From positions 1-64,000 of the forward strand of contig JAWNZC010000308.1 of assembly GCA_035771165.1 (NCBI GenBank): a stretch of 64,000 nucleotides of DNA, written 5' to 3'. The position numbers were made by a program, and so were the translations under genes. Positions within the stretch are counted from its first letter, which is position 1, and every line of letters begins with the position of its first letter. Shown piece after piece: positions 47,679 through 60,409 of the stretch. This DNA comes from Paragorgia papillata. Taxonomy: Eukaryota; Cnidaria; Anthozoa; Scleralcyonacea; Coralliidae. The notes under the pieces are model-generated. The model did not search any database. It was given only the letters and a program-made list of their open reading frames with translations, and was not told the origin of the DNA.

Positions 47679-49538
47679 CAACCTCGTACCCAGGGTCTTT
47701 TCAACCCGCCGCGCTTGAGAAAAGACCCTAGTATCGGCTGGTCACGTGTCTCCCGGAATCTGGGAGATAACAATTTTTTATTACTAGGGTGGAGGGGTGC
47801 GGAGGTCGGATAAACAATCGATTCTGCAGATGCATAAAAGAGGAGTTGATGTAAATGGGCAGAAGCGAATAGAATATCTGTGAAAAGTTGGCAACGTCTC
47901 TTCCGATCATCAACAGCATTAAACCCCGAGTTAAATCCAGAGTTAAATCTCTGAGTTAAATCCTAAAAATCCAATTGTCGGAGATAATGAAGTTCCTGCA
48001 GTCTGTAGACTATGTGGTTCGGTAAGAACAACAATCGCAATTCGCGAACTGCTTTGCTTATTTTTTGGGGAACATTAGAACACTTTCTGGAGAGTCACGA
48101 CGATCTTCCTCGAGCTCAGTTGGTATGCCGGCCCACGTAAAAGAAGGCTTTGGAATTTAAAGAAATTTAGGTCAAGAATTCAACAAAGTCATAAACGGCG
48201 CTCGAACACTATAAATAGCAGTTTAGCAAGAGATGCGTGGGAATTTCTCCCTTTCTATTGTGTGTGGCTAGCTTAAGCTCCTAGGAAATGCGCTGACGGG
48301 ATCAGCCTCTAATAAAACAGTTAGCATTTACATCAGACGAAGAGGTAAAGTTTGTCTTGTTTATGTTATATTTAATACGTGTTCCTTCGACATATACGCA
48401 ATGGTAAAGAAACCGCATTGTCATGTAGTGTAGAAATACGTACGTGTAAATTACGTTTTCCAATTATTTTATTAGAAGACAGACCGCTTAAGAAAACAAC
48501 ACTTGTCAGTCCTTTTAAAAGTTAGATAAACATTCCTTTTGTGAAGCTTTTATTAACTAAAATTTTATGAGTTTGTTTTGAACGTTGTTGAATTGTTCTT
48601 GTCACTCGTGCTTTGACCTGTCGAATCAAACTTCTAAAGATACGTTGCCGCCGCGAAAACGTATCACACCTTTCTGGGTTATTTTTGATGGGCTTTTCAA
48701 ACAAAATAAGAAATATGTCTTTTGAGTATCTTATAACTCCGTACAATTGCTTGTGAAAAACATTTTGATGCAAGATTTAAGATTGCAGCACCATTCCTAT
48801 GCATGTACATAAACCTCGACATAACATATTTGTCTCATTAATAAACGAACTTTAGCTCTTTTTATATCCTTTTAAATTTCGTTCATGATAACCCCCATTC
48901 TTTAGAGTTTAGACGGTTAATGTTTGTTTGATCGAGTACATGCATGAACATCTGTACTCGAGCAATTTTGAAGAGCTCAAAACAGCGCCTCTAGTCCGTA
49001 CAATGTTTACCTGAGTATTTGATCGCTGGTGTATACGAGGAAATTCAAAGAAGAAATGACAACTACCACGGGAGATAGAACTTGTCGTAGGAAACTTAAA
49101 CATCTCTTTTGTGATAACAATGCAGGAAAAAGATGGAATATCATCGATATTTTTCCGTAGCCAGTGGCAGGACCACCAGAATGTGTCTTACTTTTTAATA
49201 CAGCGTTATACTGCCTCTAAACACAACACGTCATTTGCTTTGGTTTCAGGATCACAGACGAATAATCGCTGTTCAGTACAAAAGCAAAATGTAAACATTT
49301 CAAGAACACAGATATTTTAAGTTCAACGATTCATACATTGTGAGACCTCAGTGAAAAATTTCTCCAAAATCTCTTTGGCGTTTTCGCGCATTTATCAGTG
49401 TCGTGTGACCAATTGAAATATAACCTCCCCTCCCTTGTGACAATTTCTATCTCCCAGATTCTGGGAGACACGTGACCAGCCGATACCAGGGTCTTTTCTC
49501 AAGCGCGGCGGGTTGAAAAGACCCTGGGTACGAGTTTG
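47679..49538. mobile_element. 1.86-kb non-autonomous element, 9-bp target duplication
   Basis: Inverted ends of about 88 bp start CAACCTCGTACCCAGGGTC (left) and CAAACTCGTACCCAGGGTC (right). A perfect 9-bp direct repeat CGCCTGACA flanks it (47670-47678, 49539-49547). Nine bases is typical of Mutator-like transposition. The interior (47.77-49.44 kb) has no recognisable gene. A relative is at 56817-57989. Confidence 0.8.
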
Positions 49539-49984
49539 CGCCTGACACCTGTCTGGCTCAGATTTAATATAGGCGTGCGAAAACGAGCCTTGAGTCTCCG
49601 AGGAGCGCTTTTTATAGAGCGGATCTGTTTTACTCCGAGCAAGGCAATAGGCATCATCATATAGGAAATTTTAAATAAATTAAATGATATTTTGCCCAAG
49701 CCAACGTCAGCCGACAATTTTATACTCGCCGTCAGGCCGAAGGGCCCGCGTCTTGGGTGAAAATCTTGCAGTAAACTATTGGGGAAACAGCGAGTAAATA
49801 TTTTCCTTCGGATGCACATGCAGCTGCCTTATGACCACCCTCTTCTCAATCTCAGTTTATTTAATTTGAACTTGTTACCTTGGCTTCTAATATATATATA
49901 TTCAAACAAACAAAGTGTTGTTCGCAAATAATCAAAAAGTGCTCAATACCGTAAAGATAGAGCGAATATACTAAAGTTGGCTTA

Positions 49985-50098
49985 CCTCAAATGTTGATGG
50001 TCGCTACTGTCAGTTTCACGCTGCGCGATCTTCAGGCGCCTGAAGATCGCCCAGCGTGAAACTGACAGTAGCGACCATCAACATTTGAGGTAAGCTCA
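49985..50098. repeat. Palindrome carrying hammerhead-like motifs on both strands
   Basis: GTTGATGGTCGCTACTGTCA and its complement surround GATCTTCAGGCGCCTGAAGATC. On the plus strand 50036-50074 reads GCGC / CTGAAGA / TCGC-cc-AGCGT / GAAA / ACT-gac-AGT / A / GCGA. The neighbouring GTGCTCAATACC and AGATAGAGC match the flank of the foldback at 10.5-11.1 kb, so this is a Penelope-like terminal piece. Confidence 0.7.
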
Positions 50099-50115
50099 CT
50101 TATAGTATATTTAAC

Positions 50116-50297
50116 AAATAGATTCCATTTTGCCGTTGTCTGTTCAGTTATAGATGCACAGATGACGTCACAACGTGGTAAGAACAAAAAAGTGGCCCAC
50201 GAGACGCAGTCGAGTGGGTCACTGATGTTCTTACCACGTTGTGACGTCCTCTGTGCATCTATAACTGAACAGACAACAAAAAAATGGAATCTATTTC
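50116..50297. repeat. 182-bp palindromic MITE
   Basis: AAATAGATTCCATTTT and its complement at the ends; arms of about 80 bp include CAGTTATAGATGCACAG and GACGTCACAACGTGGTAAGA. Confidence 0.8.
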
Positions 50298-51076
50298 TTT
50301 TATACAATACAAAAATTTAAAAGGTTTTTATCGAAACTCTTGCCGGATTTTGGGGCATGAAGAATGAAAACGCAAATCAGCTGACGTGATGTGACGTGTC
50401 CATGTGTCTGTCCTTTAATAGATCATGGGCAACAGCCAATGAAAACACGCATAGCAACCAGGGTATTGTATAAATATATATATAATGTGTCAACCAATGG
50501 ATTGCGAGCGTTTGCCGGCAAACGGACTCCCTTCACTGCCCGTCCCAATCCCCTACTGCTATGCTTGAAATTCAAAATATTATAGAATTACTTCACAAGT
50601 CATCCTTTAAATTGAATATACTACCACCTGAGGAAAAGAATGGAAAGGACTGAGGGCTAATCATACTTACTTGCAACCAGTGGCTGAATTGCAAAGGATG
50701 CAGATCAACATTGGTCAAGTGGAAGGCATATCAAAGGCACAGTCCAGGCAGCTGCCATATGACACATGTTTGACCACAGATCACACCTAAGATCTAGGTG
50801 TTGATTTCAATGGAGGGAAAAACCAGAAAACCCAACAAGAAACCCTAGCATGAAGAACAGGAAAGCATGTGCAGATCCAAGGGGGGTGTGGGGAATGCAT
50901 GCACCCCTATTTAATGCACACATGTGTCAATATGCACACTATAGATTTTATTTGACTTTGTATTTCTCTTAAATTTAAAACCTCACTCAAAACTACACCA
51001 AAAGGCTGAAAACTAGTGGCGTTAATTGATATACTGATACACCAATATATTGCCATACATTAGTTAGTCCACCATA

Positions 51077-51627
51077 GGGGCTGTTCACAAAACACATGAC
51101 GCTTGGGGGGTGGGAGTGTGAAGGGGTGTTTGTTGAAGCGTCACATAACGTCACAAGGGGGGAGGGTATAACAAACACAGTCACATGACAGACAGACTGA
51201 AAAACTAAGTATTTTTTTTTATACACTGTTGGTGAGAAAAGTACATCATTCTATACATGTACATTGTACACTCTTATCTATAAATTATTTGTAAAATATG
51301 ATCTTTTAAACTTTGCTATCTTTATTAAACTGTTATCATGTACGTGATTCAGAATCAACTTTAGTAGCTGTTCACAATGTTTCTTTCAGTTTTTAAAGTT
51401 TTAGATAATACAGTATCTATGTATACATATTTCGTACATGAAGAAAAGTATATTATGTAGGCTGTAGCTGATACTGTATTTTATATTGGAGAAGGGGGGT
51501 AAGCCCAAAGTCATGTATATTTAAGGGGGGTGGGGGTATGTGATTACATCTGTAACACAGCATCACAGGGGGGAGAGGGGTGTTGAAAATCCATGAAAAC
51601 ACCATCACATATTTTGTGAACAGCCCC
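51077..51627. mobile_element. 551-bp MITE, GGGGCTGTTCACAAAA ends
   Basis: Inverted ends GGGGCTGTTCACAAAA / TTTTGTGAACAGCCCC, with G-rich subterminal stretches on both sides. The 3-bp ATA on each flank may be a target duplication. No coding capacity. Confidence 0.75.
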
Positions 51628-51790
51628 ATACAATGTGGTGTGCACAGAACTGAATCGAGGTATGATGCAAAAACATTTTAATAAGAAAATGAAATAGCCA
51701 GTGTGCTTAATGGTCAGTCAATTCATATGTGTAATTCAGCTTATCAGTTATCATGTTTCACTGTACATGTTCTTATTTTCAGAGTTTTAA

Positions 51791-52117
51791 AGGTGCTGTC
51801 CAGTCCATTCTGCACATGATCCACCATCTTTGTTTTGAGGACCAGGTCAAAACATGACATTTGTAGATAATTACATGATGTACTCAGCTAAGTGTAAACT
51901 GTTTATAGGAGCAACATGGCACAAAATTAAGTGATTCGGCAAGGATATCTCTTCGGGTTTCTTCTATTTCTTATGAAAATGTTTTGTTGTCAGTACAAGT
52001 TACTAATGTCACAGGAAGCAAGAAAAGCTGAGTTGAATAAGGTATCAGTATATTTTTTTGTAAATGAAGATGTAAACATTAGTTACGTACATGCACAGAA
52101 TGGACTGCACAGCACCT
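51791..52117. mobile_element. 327-bp MITE with TTAA target site
   Basis: AGGTGCTGTCCAGTCCATTC at the left and its near complement at the right, each bordered by TTAA (51787-51790, 52118-52121). piggyBac-type duplication. Confidence 0.8.
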
Positions 52118-52521
52118 TTAATATTTTTCTTATTTATAATAAGTAAAACAATGAAGCCTCTAAATTTGTGTGTAAGATTTTCGGACAAACATTTTACTGT
52201 GATGAAACATGCAATTTTTTTTCACAACAATACATCACCAACATGTTGCTTCCACTGTATCAAGATATGAATCGTATCGTGGTTGTTGTATTGAGATACA
52301 TATTGTATTGTGGGCAAACTGTATTGTTACACCACTACTGAAAACAGCCAGGGGGGGGCATACCCCAGACCACCCTAAAATTTCTCACACCTTCACACAC
52401 ACACCCCTAATTTATTTCATCAATTACATACAGTAGGGTGTGTGCTTGTCTGTACAGGTATTGGGGTATTCGCTTGACCTTACTACACACCCCCCCCCCC
52501 CACCCCCCCGTGTGTACTAAC

Positions 52522-53122
52522 CTGGAGAACATCGCAGCCAACCCCAGGACAACTTTCTCTTTGGTCGACGTCTGAGTTCCAGCATTAACTTTTCAAAACA
52601 TATAAAATAATCATCGTCCACGCGAAGTAGATATTTAAACTTGTACCGCTCACTCGCCCATTGAATCAGCCAAAGATACCTTCGAGCAAAATTCATCCCA
52701 CCGGGTGATTGGGCGAATAGCATGTCGTTGAACGAACGACTTTCGTTGTCAAGACTCGATTTCACTTTGCCTTCTAATGGCCTCCCTTCAACATCTTGTC
52801 CATCAGTGACAAACCAGCATACAACATCGTTGGCAATCTTACACTGACTGCCCCACGTTTGTCGAACGGCATTTCTCCTGTCTAAATATGGCGGGGAACT
52901 GAATATGCCGATAAACAACGTCAACGCCGTACGTCGTTCGATGCCTGAGATCGGTTTGCCACTTTCCTGACTTTGCTGTTTGCGCCTATTCAAAGCACGA
53001 GGAACGAGAGCAACGAAAGATTTCAGTAACTGATCATTTAACAAAATTAGTGCAAAACCTGCTAGTAAGAGAGCAACCAAAAGCACACGCCAGACAATAT
53101 TTACAATTCGCTGAGAAGTCAT
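52522..53122 (-). CDS. GT31 beta-1,3-galactosyltransferase-like, first coding exon
   Basis: On the minus strand, ATG at 53122 starts a type II Golgi protein: short cytosolic tail, membrane anchor VWRVLLVALLLAGFALILL (residues about 10-28), a stem, then the GT31 domain: LFIGIFSSPPYLDRRNAVRQ TW, CWFVTDG, ESRSFNDMLF, and RVDDDYF with the metal-binding DxD. Translation continues to ...LSWGWLRC and the exon ends at CTCCAG|GTTAGT, a splice donor (52521-52516). The family transfers Gal, GlcNAc or GalNAc to glycans in the Golgi lumen; the acceptor cannot be told. Further exons would lie to the left but none was recognised. This is the only convincing host gene in the window. Confidence 0.85.
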
Positions 53123-53349
53123 GTTGCAATTGCAAATTCATGATTTCATACAATCGGGATGGCAAAGAGGTGGGAATGGGCCGAGGAAGATCAGATCGAA
53201 GGCTGAATGTGGTGCAGGAAATTGGTGCAGGACTATCCTGAATTGTCAATTTAAAGTGTCTAGAATTCAGGATGATCCTGATGCCTAGGGGACTTCTCTG
53301 TCCCACATGCGGGATGTTTATAAACTAAAAAGCATAAAACAAAAAAACA

Positions 53350-55200
53350 GTAGGGGTGTTGTGGTCAGGGTCTGAGAGGTGGAACTTTCTCCCTGGGGGG
53401 TTGTGGATAGATTTCGGGTTACCGGGGGTTGTCGTTAGGTTTAGCGTCTGGTTTAGAGGTGGGGGTCAGGGTTGGGTTTCAATTTCTTTAATATTCAGGA
53501 TTATCTGGAATTCTAGACCATTTCACAATTCAGGATAATCATGTAAACAATACAATAGATATAAGTGATTAAGGTCAGTAGCAGTAAGGTTTAGAAGAGA
53601 GAGTGTTACAGGTCAGGATGAAGAACATTTTAAACATTGATTTCCAAAAAAAAGTTATTGACGTTGTATAAGCATTAACTTATTACAGCATTAATGTAGT
53701 GATTAGAAAGTTGAGTTTTAAACTGATTAACTGAGGTAGAATCTGGCATTGAGCAAGGTAGACTATACTCCAAAGTTTAAATATACAGTTCAAGTATTAA
53801 CTAGCTTAAAACGTTCAGTACAGCACTTAGAAACTAGTACATCTAGTTATGAACTGTTTCTAGTGATTCTGACTGAATTATTGAGTTGAACAAAATTATT
53901 AATAGGAATATTATAGTGACCTGTATAACGCGTTTAAAATAGAAAAGATCTTTCAAGTCATACCAGTATGATAATGGTAAAGTAGTAGATTAACTGTTTT
54001 CAGATGATCATTCAGATTGTATGACAAATCATCCTGCCAGTTCAAAAACTTAAAATATATTTAGTTACCCTGCATTGTAGTCTTTCAACCCGACTGATTT
54101 TAGTTATTGTCTGAAGTGCCCAAACTTCACATGTGCATGTGGGCCAGGTACAGATGCACTAGCAAATATGCAATATATAGGACAAGGTGACTAGTAAAAT
54201 ATACCCACACCGCCTACATCTATGCAATATCTTCATACAACATGAATCCTGATTGCATGTTTTTGCTTTAGAGCATGGAAGGCTCTTTAACTCTGCAGTG
54301 CTAGTACTGTAGTTGAATGTCAGACACTCTAATTTCTCTATACATTTTGGTATACCATTCGCATATAACACACACTTGGCTGCTGATGTTATAATGGCCA
54401 ATATGTCATTAAAGTATTACTGTATATATGAGGAACATAATTGTTTCCATGATGAATATCTTTTTACTCAATCTATGCATCAAAATTCATAGAGTATCAA
54501 AATGAACATCAAGATATGGATAACATACTTGTCACAAAATTACATACTCAAAGGTTCAAAGCACTTTGAATATAAATCGTAATGCCCTAATGGATCAATA
54601 ATTACTACTGTCCATTGCCGATCTCAAACTCAAAGACAAGTAACAGTCGGTAAAAACACAAATGGTACATACTGTAGAACATACATGTGTATACAAGCTT
54701 CCTACTCAGCATAACAAATATACAACTCGTTTAGTAATAAAGCACATGAATAATAATGCAAAAATATAAAGATACTGTTACTGTCAACAAACTGTTTCCT
54801 TAAAGTCTGTTATCTTCATGAATGTTCCTTGTGTTCTCACATCTTGGATTTTGCATAGTTTGTTTGCAATAGCTTTCATGCAAACTCGCAGCTGCAATCA
54901 CATCGCATGCATGCAGTGCTAAAATCTATGAACGTCTAAACGTCATCCGTCACCGAAAATAGTCAAAACACAATCTAATTCTCCGATAGAAAACACAATT
55001 CGCAATACACAAAACACGATTGCCTGTATTTAAGGTATTTCCACACAGCGTTCATATGTCAAGTCCCTTTGGGTGTTAAAATATCAACACACAGCATGAT
55101 CATGTTTGGTCAGCGATTGTATTAAATCGTGTATAAGATCAAGATACCTGCCAGACTGCGCTGATTGGTCAATACCCATGTTTGGATCAGGCAGTCAAAC
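53350..55200. other. No gene recognised
   Basis: Plain AT-rich sequence upstream of the GT31 exon, probably its 5' flank. No repeat structure beyond short runs. An 80-codon frame (54159-54401, -) shows no domain. Confidence 0.5.
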
Positions 55201-55203
55201 ATA

Positions 55204-55268
55204 TAGCCTCCTTCGCAGACGTCTTGTGGCGGGAACAAAAGTCCACAAGACGTCTGCGAAGGAGGCTA
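55204..55268. repeat. 65-bp perfect hairpin
   Basis: TAGCCTCCTTCGCAGACGTC and its exact complement, 26-bp arms. Probably a tiny foldback element. Confidence 0.85.
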
Positions 55269-55269
55269 G

Positions 55270-56816
55270 TCCAAACACGGAAATTTGCAGCAATTTTGAT
55301 TGACTACTGACACAAATAAAATAGCATCGAAATTACTAAAATATTATGGGTAAGTATAGGTATGTGTTAGGGCCTCAACAGGAAACGTTTTAAATAAGCG
55401 AGGGCGAAGAACTAACTTAAATGTCCAATTAAAAAACAACAACACTATATGTTTATATATTGAGAGAACTATAACCAAGCCTGAAATTGTTTTCTGTCCC
55501 TGCTGGGTTCAAGAGCCAAGCTAAACTCGCTAACATGGCTAGAAATACAGGACACTCAGCGGCAGTGGCCTGTGGGCTCATATTTAGATGGTAATATTAA
55601 TTTGAAAATTCTGATGGCTAAATATCGATCATTTCGGCTATAAACAGAAGTCTATAGCAATAAATTAAAGTAGAGTTATTCGCTAAAATGTCTTATTGAC
55701 CCATTTCTTACCCAAATATCAAATTACAAAAGGTTTAATCGTCTAGACAGGCCTGTACACTCATACTCACAAAAATTGCCGCATAAATTTCGGTTATTAT
55801 TTCTGAACCACAGTCACATTTAATAATAATAACAGCGCTTAAGACCCTGGCAACCTAGCAACAGCTCCATAAGAAATGGCGGACAAGAACCCGAAATTAT
55901 CGAGGAATGCATTGCTTCTTCACGCCGAGTTCAGTATTTATCTCGGCGCTTGATGGATTAAATTACAACGACTCGGCTGCAATAAATCGTACATTTTAAG
56001 GTCTTTGGGAACCTATTAAACAACGAAAAAGTGGAACGAACAACTCCGCAAAACAAAGTAACGTTCATCCCGAGCAAATTCAGACGTTCGCATCGTGGAC
56101 AAACAACACAGAAGCAGCCAAAATTGGAGCTCCAAAATAAGTGATATAGCAGATTAATAGACTTTAAACAGCGAATAAGAGGTATGTTTGTGAGGGGCTC
56201 GGGAACCTATTTAGGACGCTCCAAACTTAATAGAAATTGTAGTGCTGAACGATTGTTCAATTTGATGAAGTTTTGGACGTTCGCATGTTGGAATTTACAA
56301 TAGTAAATAACCGAAAATGATTGTTCTTTATATTTCCTTAAGAAATCTATTGAAGGACGCCATATTGAATTAATTAAAAAGGGATTCAGTGCGCATGCTT
56401 TGCCGCCATGTTGTCCTCGATTTCTGGCCATGAAATATATACGGTGGTTGTTACTTTAATGTGGTAACAAAACAACGTGATTTGGAAAGTACACGTTTTG
56501 AAAACGATATTAAAACGGAATATTAAACATTCTGTTCAAATACCTTTCATTTTCTTGCCTGATGAACTCACTTGGTAAAAGAAAAATACTTTGTCGATAT
56601 GAAGTAAAATATCCAAGAGCTCTCGATACAAAATCCAAATCTGCCGATGAAAATGTTTTTAGGAAGCTTTAGTTTCAGCGGATTTTTACGGCCAAGAATG
56701 TTTTTCATGTATTTGCTCTGAAACCATAAGCCAGACGGTTGAGGCGGTATGTTTAAGCATTTTTCTAATAATATTCGCTGTTTTTGATGGTCAGAGTTGG
56801 TCAGAGTGACATTCCC
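55270..56816. other. No confident gene
   Basis: ATGGCGGACAAGAACCCGAA near 55,886 has a good start context but opens only 25 codons. Nothing else coding is supported. Confidence 0.4.
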
Positions 56817-57989
56817 CAACCTCGTACCCAGGGCCTTCTCAAAATGGCGGGGCGGAGAGAAGCATAGAGATCCTATCTTAATTTCAGTCAACCGCGGGTA
56901 ACCAATTGAACGTCGCCATCTTGGATTTTTTTTAGAGGCAAACATTAGGCGCGTTGGTTGGCAAGGGACTGGGTGTAGTACATTTGCCAACCAATTGACT
57001 GAAACATCATAGGTAATGGCGGCTGCCATGTGGTTACCAAATTTTCCCGCCAATGCCCCCTCTAGTATTTATATGATCTCTATGGAGAGAAGACCCTGGC
57101 ACAGGCTGGTCACGTGACCACGACATTTTTGCGTGTGGCTTACGTTGTACCGAGGAGATCGGTACAGTCATGTGTATGTAAAACTATTTGGCGAACTATT
57201 TAAGCAATTAAGAATAACCAAACCCGTACAAATAACAAGACTTTGTCTTAATAAATTTATCAAATCAGTTAATGACCATCAGTAGCTCTGCATCAGTAGC
57301 GTCTATACTACCACATTCCTTTCTGAATCAAATTTATAAAGTTACAAATTTATAAATATACAAAGTCAAAGTCTTCAGTGCTGATTTATAATGTTCGTCG
57401 ATGGTGTTTCAATATATATTATTAAAATACTTCAACGAGGACAGCAGATTCGAATAATGCTGTAGTAAATCGACACAAATTAGTAAATTACAACAACAAT
57501 TCAATAAATATCCACAAATCCCAAACGTGTGGAGAAGAAACATACAACAAAAATGCGCTATACTGGACGGTAAGTGAATCTCAACAATAGACAGCATTCG
57601 AATATCAAGTATATGCAGCAGTACCTGAACTGCAGTATTATGATTGTTCGTCGCCGTCGCCTTCGGCTTCATAACGAATGACGATTGACGGCAACAAATA
57701 TGAAATATCCAGCAAATGTCGTAAATCAACGTAGTTTTTTAAAATACATCATAAATAAACGTTCATTCAATACTTTAAATTCTGATTTACCCCTCGGATT
57801 TACCTATACAAGACTTGCAACAAATATCTTCTACGAATCTACGTTTAGAACGAAATTAACCGCTCCCCCCAGTTCAAATTACCCACATGACCAAGTACTC
57901 CAAGAGTCTTGGACTCAATCTCGTCCCCAGAGCCAAATATGCCCGGCCGCGCGTGCAAGAAAGCAGAGAAGGCCCTGGGTACGAGGTTG
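56817..57989. mobile_element. 1.17-kb non-autonomous element, 9-bp target duplication
   Basis: The ends CAACCTCGTACCCAGGGCC / GGCCCTGGGTACGAGGTTG are shared with the element at 47679-49538. It is flanked by the perfect 9-bp repeat GACATTCCC (56808-56816, 57990-57998). No transposase frame. Confidence 0.85.
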
Positions 57990-58048
57990 GACATTCCCAT
58001 CTTTAATGTTGAATTTGTCGGCAAAATAATTTTCGGATTACTAAACAA

Positions 58049-58180
58049 CCAATCACATTTCGCCTTACAATGTCTTTATTTCGCTCGTCTGGCTTGTCAT
58101 CAAGACATTGTAAGGAATTTTTTCTCGTTTCGCTCGTCTGGCTCGTCATCAAGACATTGTAAGGCGAAATGTGATTGGTT
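58049..58180. repeat. Palindrome with an internal duplication
   Basis: CAATCACATTTCGCCTTACA and its complement at the ends. TTTCGCTCGTCTGGCT and CATCAAGACATTGTAAGG occur twice in direct orientation inside. Confidence 0.75.
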
Positions 58181-58305
58181 ATTTATGAGTCTGAGGAAAA
58201 GTAGACAAAACGTGATTGGTAGTTGATGAATTTCGGGAGAATATGTATTCGTATCATTTTTTTTTCACAAAATCTGTTATTTTATTGTCGGTTATTTATA
58301 AAAGA

Positions 58306-58470
58306 AATACCTAATGGGTTTCCATGTTTGGATAGCCTGATCCAAACATTCGGGATGTTGCTCGACTTTCGAAAGCTAAAGAACACTCGCCTAGCGGCTC
58401 GTGTTTTTTTATGCTTTTTTTACGTCGTGTTTGGATCAGGCTATCCAAACATGGAAACCCATTAGGTATT
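58306..58470. repeat. 165-bp inverted repeat
   Basis: AATACCTAATGGGTTTCCAT ... GGATCAGGCTATCCAAACAT; arms about 45 bp. A related GTTTGGATCAGGC occurs at 55.18 kb. Confidence 0.75.
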
Positions 58471-58782
58471 ATTATTATTATTCTTTATTTAAGGAGGATA
58501 AGTTTTTCACCAGAGCTGGTGGCGTCCTCCATTTACAGCTAAGACGTCTATAGGTCTTGATTTTACGGAGGGAGGAAAACCGGAGAACCCGGCGAAAAAC
58601 ATTGTTCGCAGAGGTTCTTTCGGAGATCGTCGGAGATGTGTCGGAATTAGCCTGCGTAGCTGGCGGTACCGCCCGCGCCCGAACTCCCTAGCGAAATACG
58701 GGCTGACCCGTATTAGCTGACCACGTGGACTGCGAACTGCCCCATGAAAGTGGCCGATTTTCTACGTATGTCGGAATCGTCA

Positions 58783-58783
58783 A

Positions 58784-58818
<35 letters not shown>

Positions 58819-58820
58819 AT
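58783..58820. repeat. (ATC)n microsatellite
   Basis: About eleven ATC/TCA units. Confidence 0.95.
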
Positions 58821-59025
58821 TTCGGCCTTTTCCTTATTCCGCGTCGGCCGCCCGAATCTTTTCCCTCCACTTGGTTCTTGGCTTCGCCACTCTCTCATTT
58901 ACTCCCAACAAAAACAACAACAACAAACAAATTTATTTATACTCACAATCTTACATTTTTATCAGTAAATAGAAAATAAAATTTTAAACATTGAGCAATT
59001 GCTGCCTAGAAATAACCGAGGAAGG

Positions 59026-59339
59026 CCACTCTCCTCCGCAGAGGCTTTTTTTAATATTTCGTATTGATATAAATGTCCGTACGTAATGAGAGTTCTCGAG
59101 AATTTTTATTAGTAATATGAGCACTTTGATTCATTCTTACATGAAGTTTTGGGTTGCATTTTTCATCCCTTAATGTCCCCCCCATGTGTACTACACATCC
59201 CTAACCCTTAACCCAAAACTTCATGTAAGAATGAATCAAAGTGCTCATATTACTAATAAAAATTCTCGAGAACTCTCATTACGTACGGACATTTATATCA
59301 ATACGAAATATTAAAAAAAGCCTCTGCGGAGGAGAGTGG
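59026..59339. mobile_element. Foldback MITE with ~130-bp arms
   Basis: CACTCTCCTCCGCAGAGGC and its complement at the ends, with essentially perfect arms and a ~60-bp unique centre (CCCCATGTGTACTACACATCC). High arm identity implies recent origin or gene conversion. Confidence 0.85.
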
Positions 59340-59344
59340 AGGAA

Positions 59345-60360
59345 GGCTAATCCAGCTAGGTAGCACCAGTGAACTCTATATAAGGACTGGAACGATACCT
59401 ACAAACCAAATTTTGAAGCCGTCATGGAGGCTGACAAGCAGGGCGGCCCCAGTCCTCTTTATATGCAAGAAAATCTCAGTTTATTTTTTAAGTTATATTT
59501 TGTTACAAAGAAATGCAAACATGCTACAGTAATAGATACTTCTTCTAAAGGCTTTTAGCAGCAAAAACGTAGCTTGAATATTTGACAAAAAAACACATTT
59601 TGAGTCCGACACCGCGCGGATCTCTTGATTTTTTGTAGGGCAGCTCCAAGTGTTGAGTCAGTTGAGGTATCAAAAGTCAAGAAAAAAGTCTATAAACTAT
59701 CTTGAATCAAATAAAGATAGCATTAATCAGGGCTAAAGCCTACTGAAATCTAGTGGCTATAATCTGTCGAGCATATGGTGCTGACATGATCAATAAAAAC
59801 CATAAATATTACATTTTCTGAACAGTCAAAAAATCGAACAAAACACAGAAATACGCGGAACCGACAGTGTTTTAAAGGCATCAAAGATCAAAATATATGT
59901 GGTCTTACAATGATTCAAAAGGTATGAGGAGACTATTCATAAGAGCAAAGGCACTGCTTGACAGGGTTGCAAGAATTCATAAAATAAAGACGAATAAATA
60001 CTAAATATAACCTGAATTTTCGTCAGGAGTTTCCATCAATCCAAGCAAAATGTTGCTTTCGTTTGGCAATATATTTCCTGCTTCAATCTATTTTTACCAG
60101 CAAAGATACCTCAGGCAGAAAGGACAATGATTCTAATACATACTGACTTCGTTATATCAATTCAGAAGAAGTTCAACTACAAAAAAATAAAAAATTCTCG
60201 CTGGGCCATTGTCTGTTTTCCACCGCTCCTTGGACGTTGGTCAGACGTTCATGTGTTGCCCCCTGCAGCCGGAAGTTTGGCTTCATCCAATCATAGGGCC
60301 GACTTTATGGAGGTATCGTTCCAGTCTTTGTATAGAGTTCACTGGGTAGCACTCATAGTA
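59345..60360. mobile_element. Possible larger foldback element, ~60-bp ends
   Basis: AGTGAACTCTATATAAGGAC and GAACGATACCT near 59.37-59.40 kb are inverted at 60.31-60.35 kb. The 0.9 kb between holds no gene. Confidence 0.5.
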
Positions 60361-60409
60361 AAATCTTACAAATCAACACTGGTAGTTACGCAATAAATAA
60401 GTTACCATA

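Noticed and set aside
55886..55965. ATGGCGGACAAG start with good context
   Set aside because: Only 25 codons, no splice donor identified, no recognisable protein.
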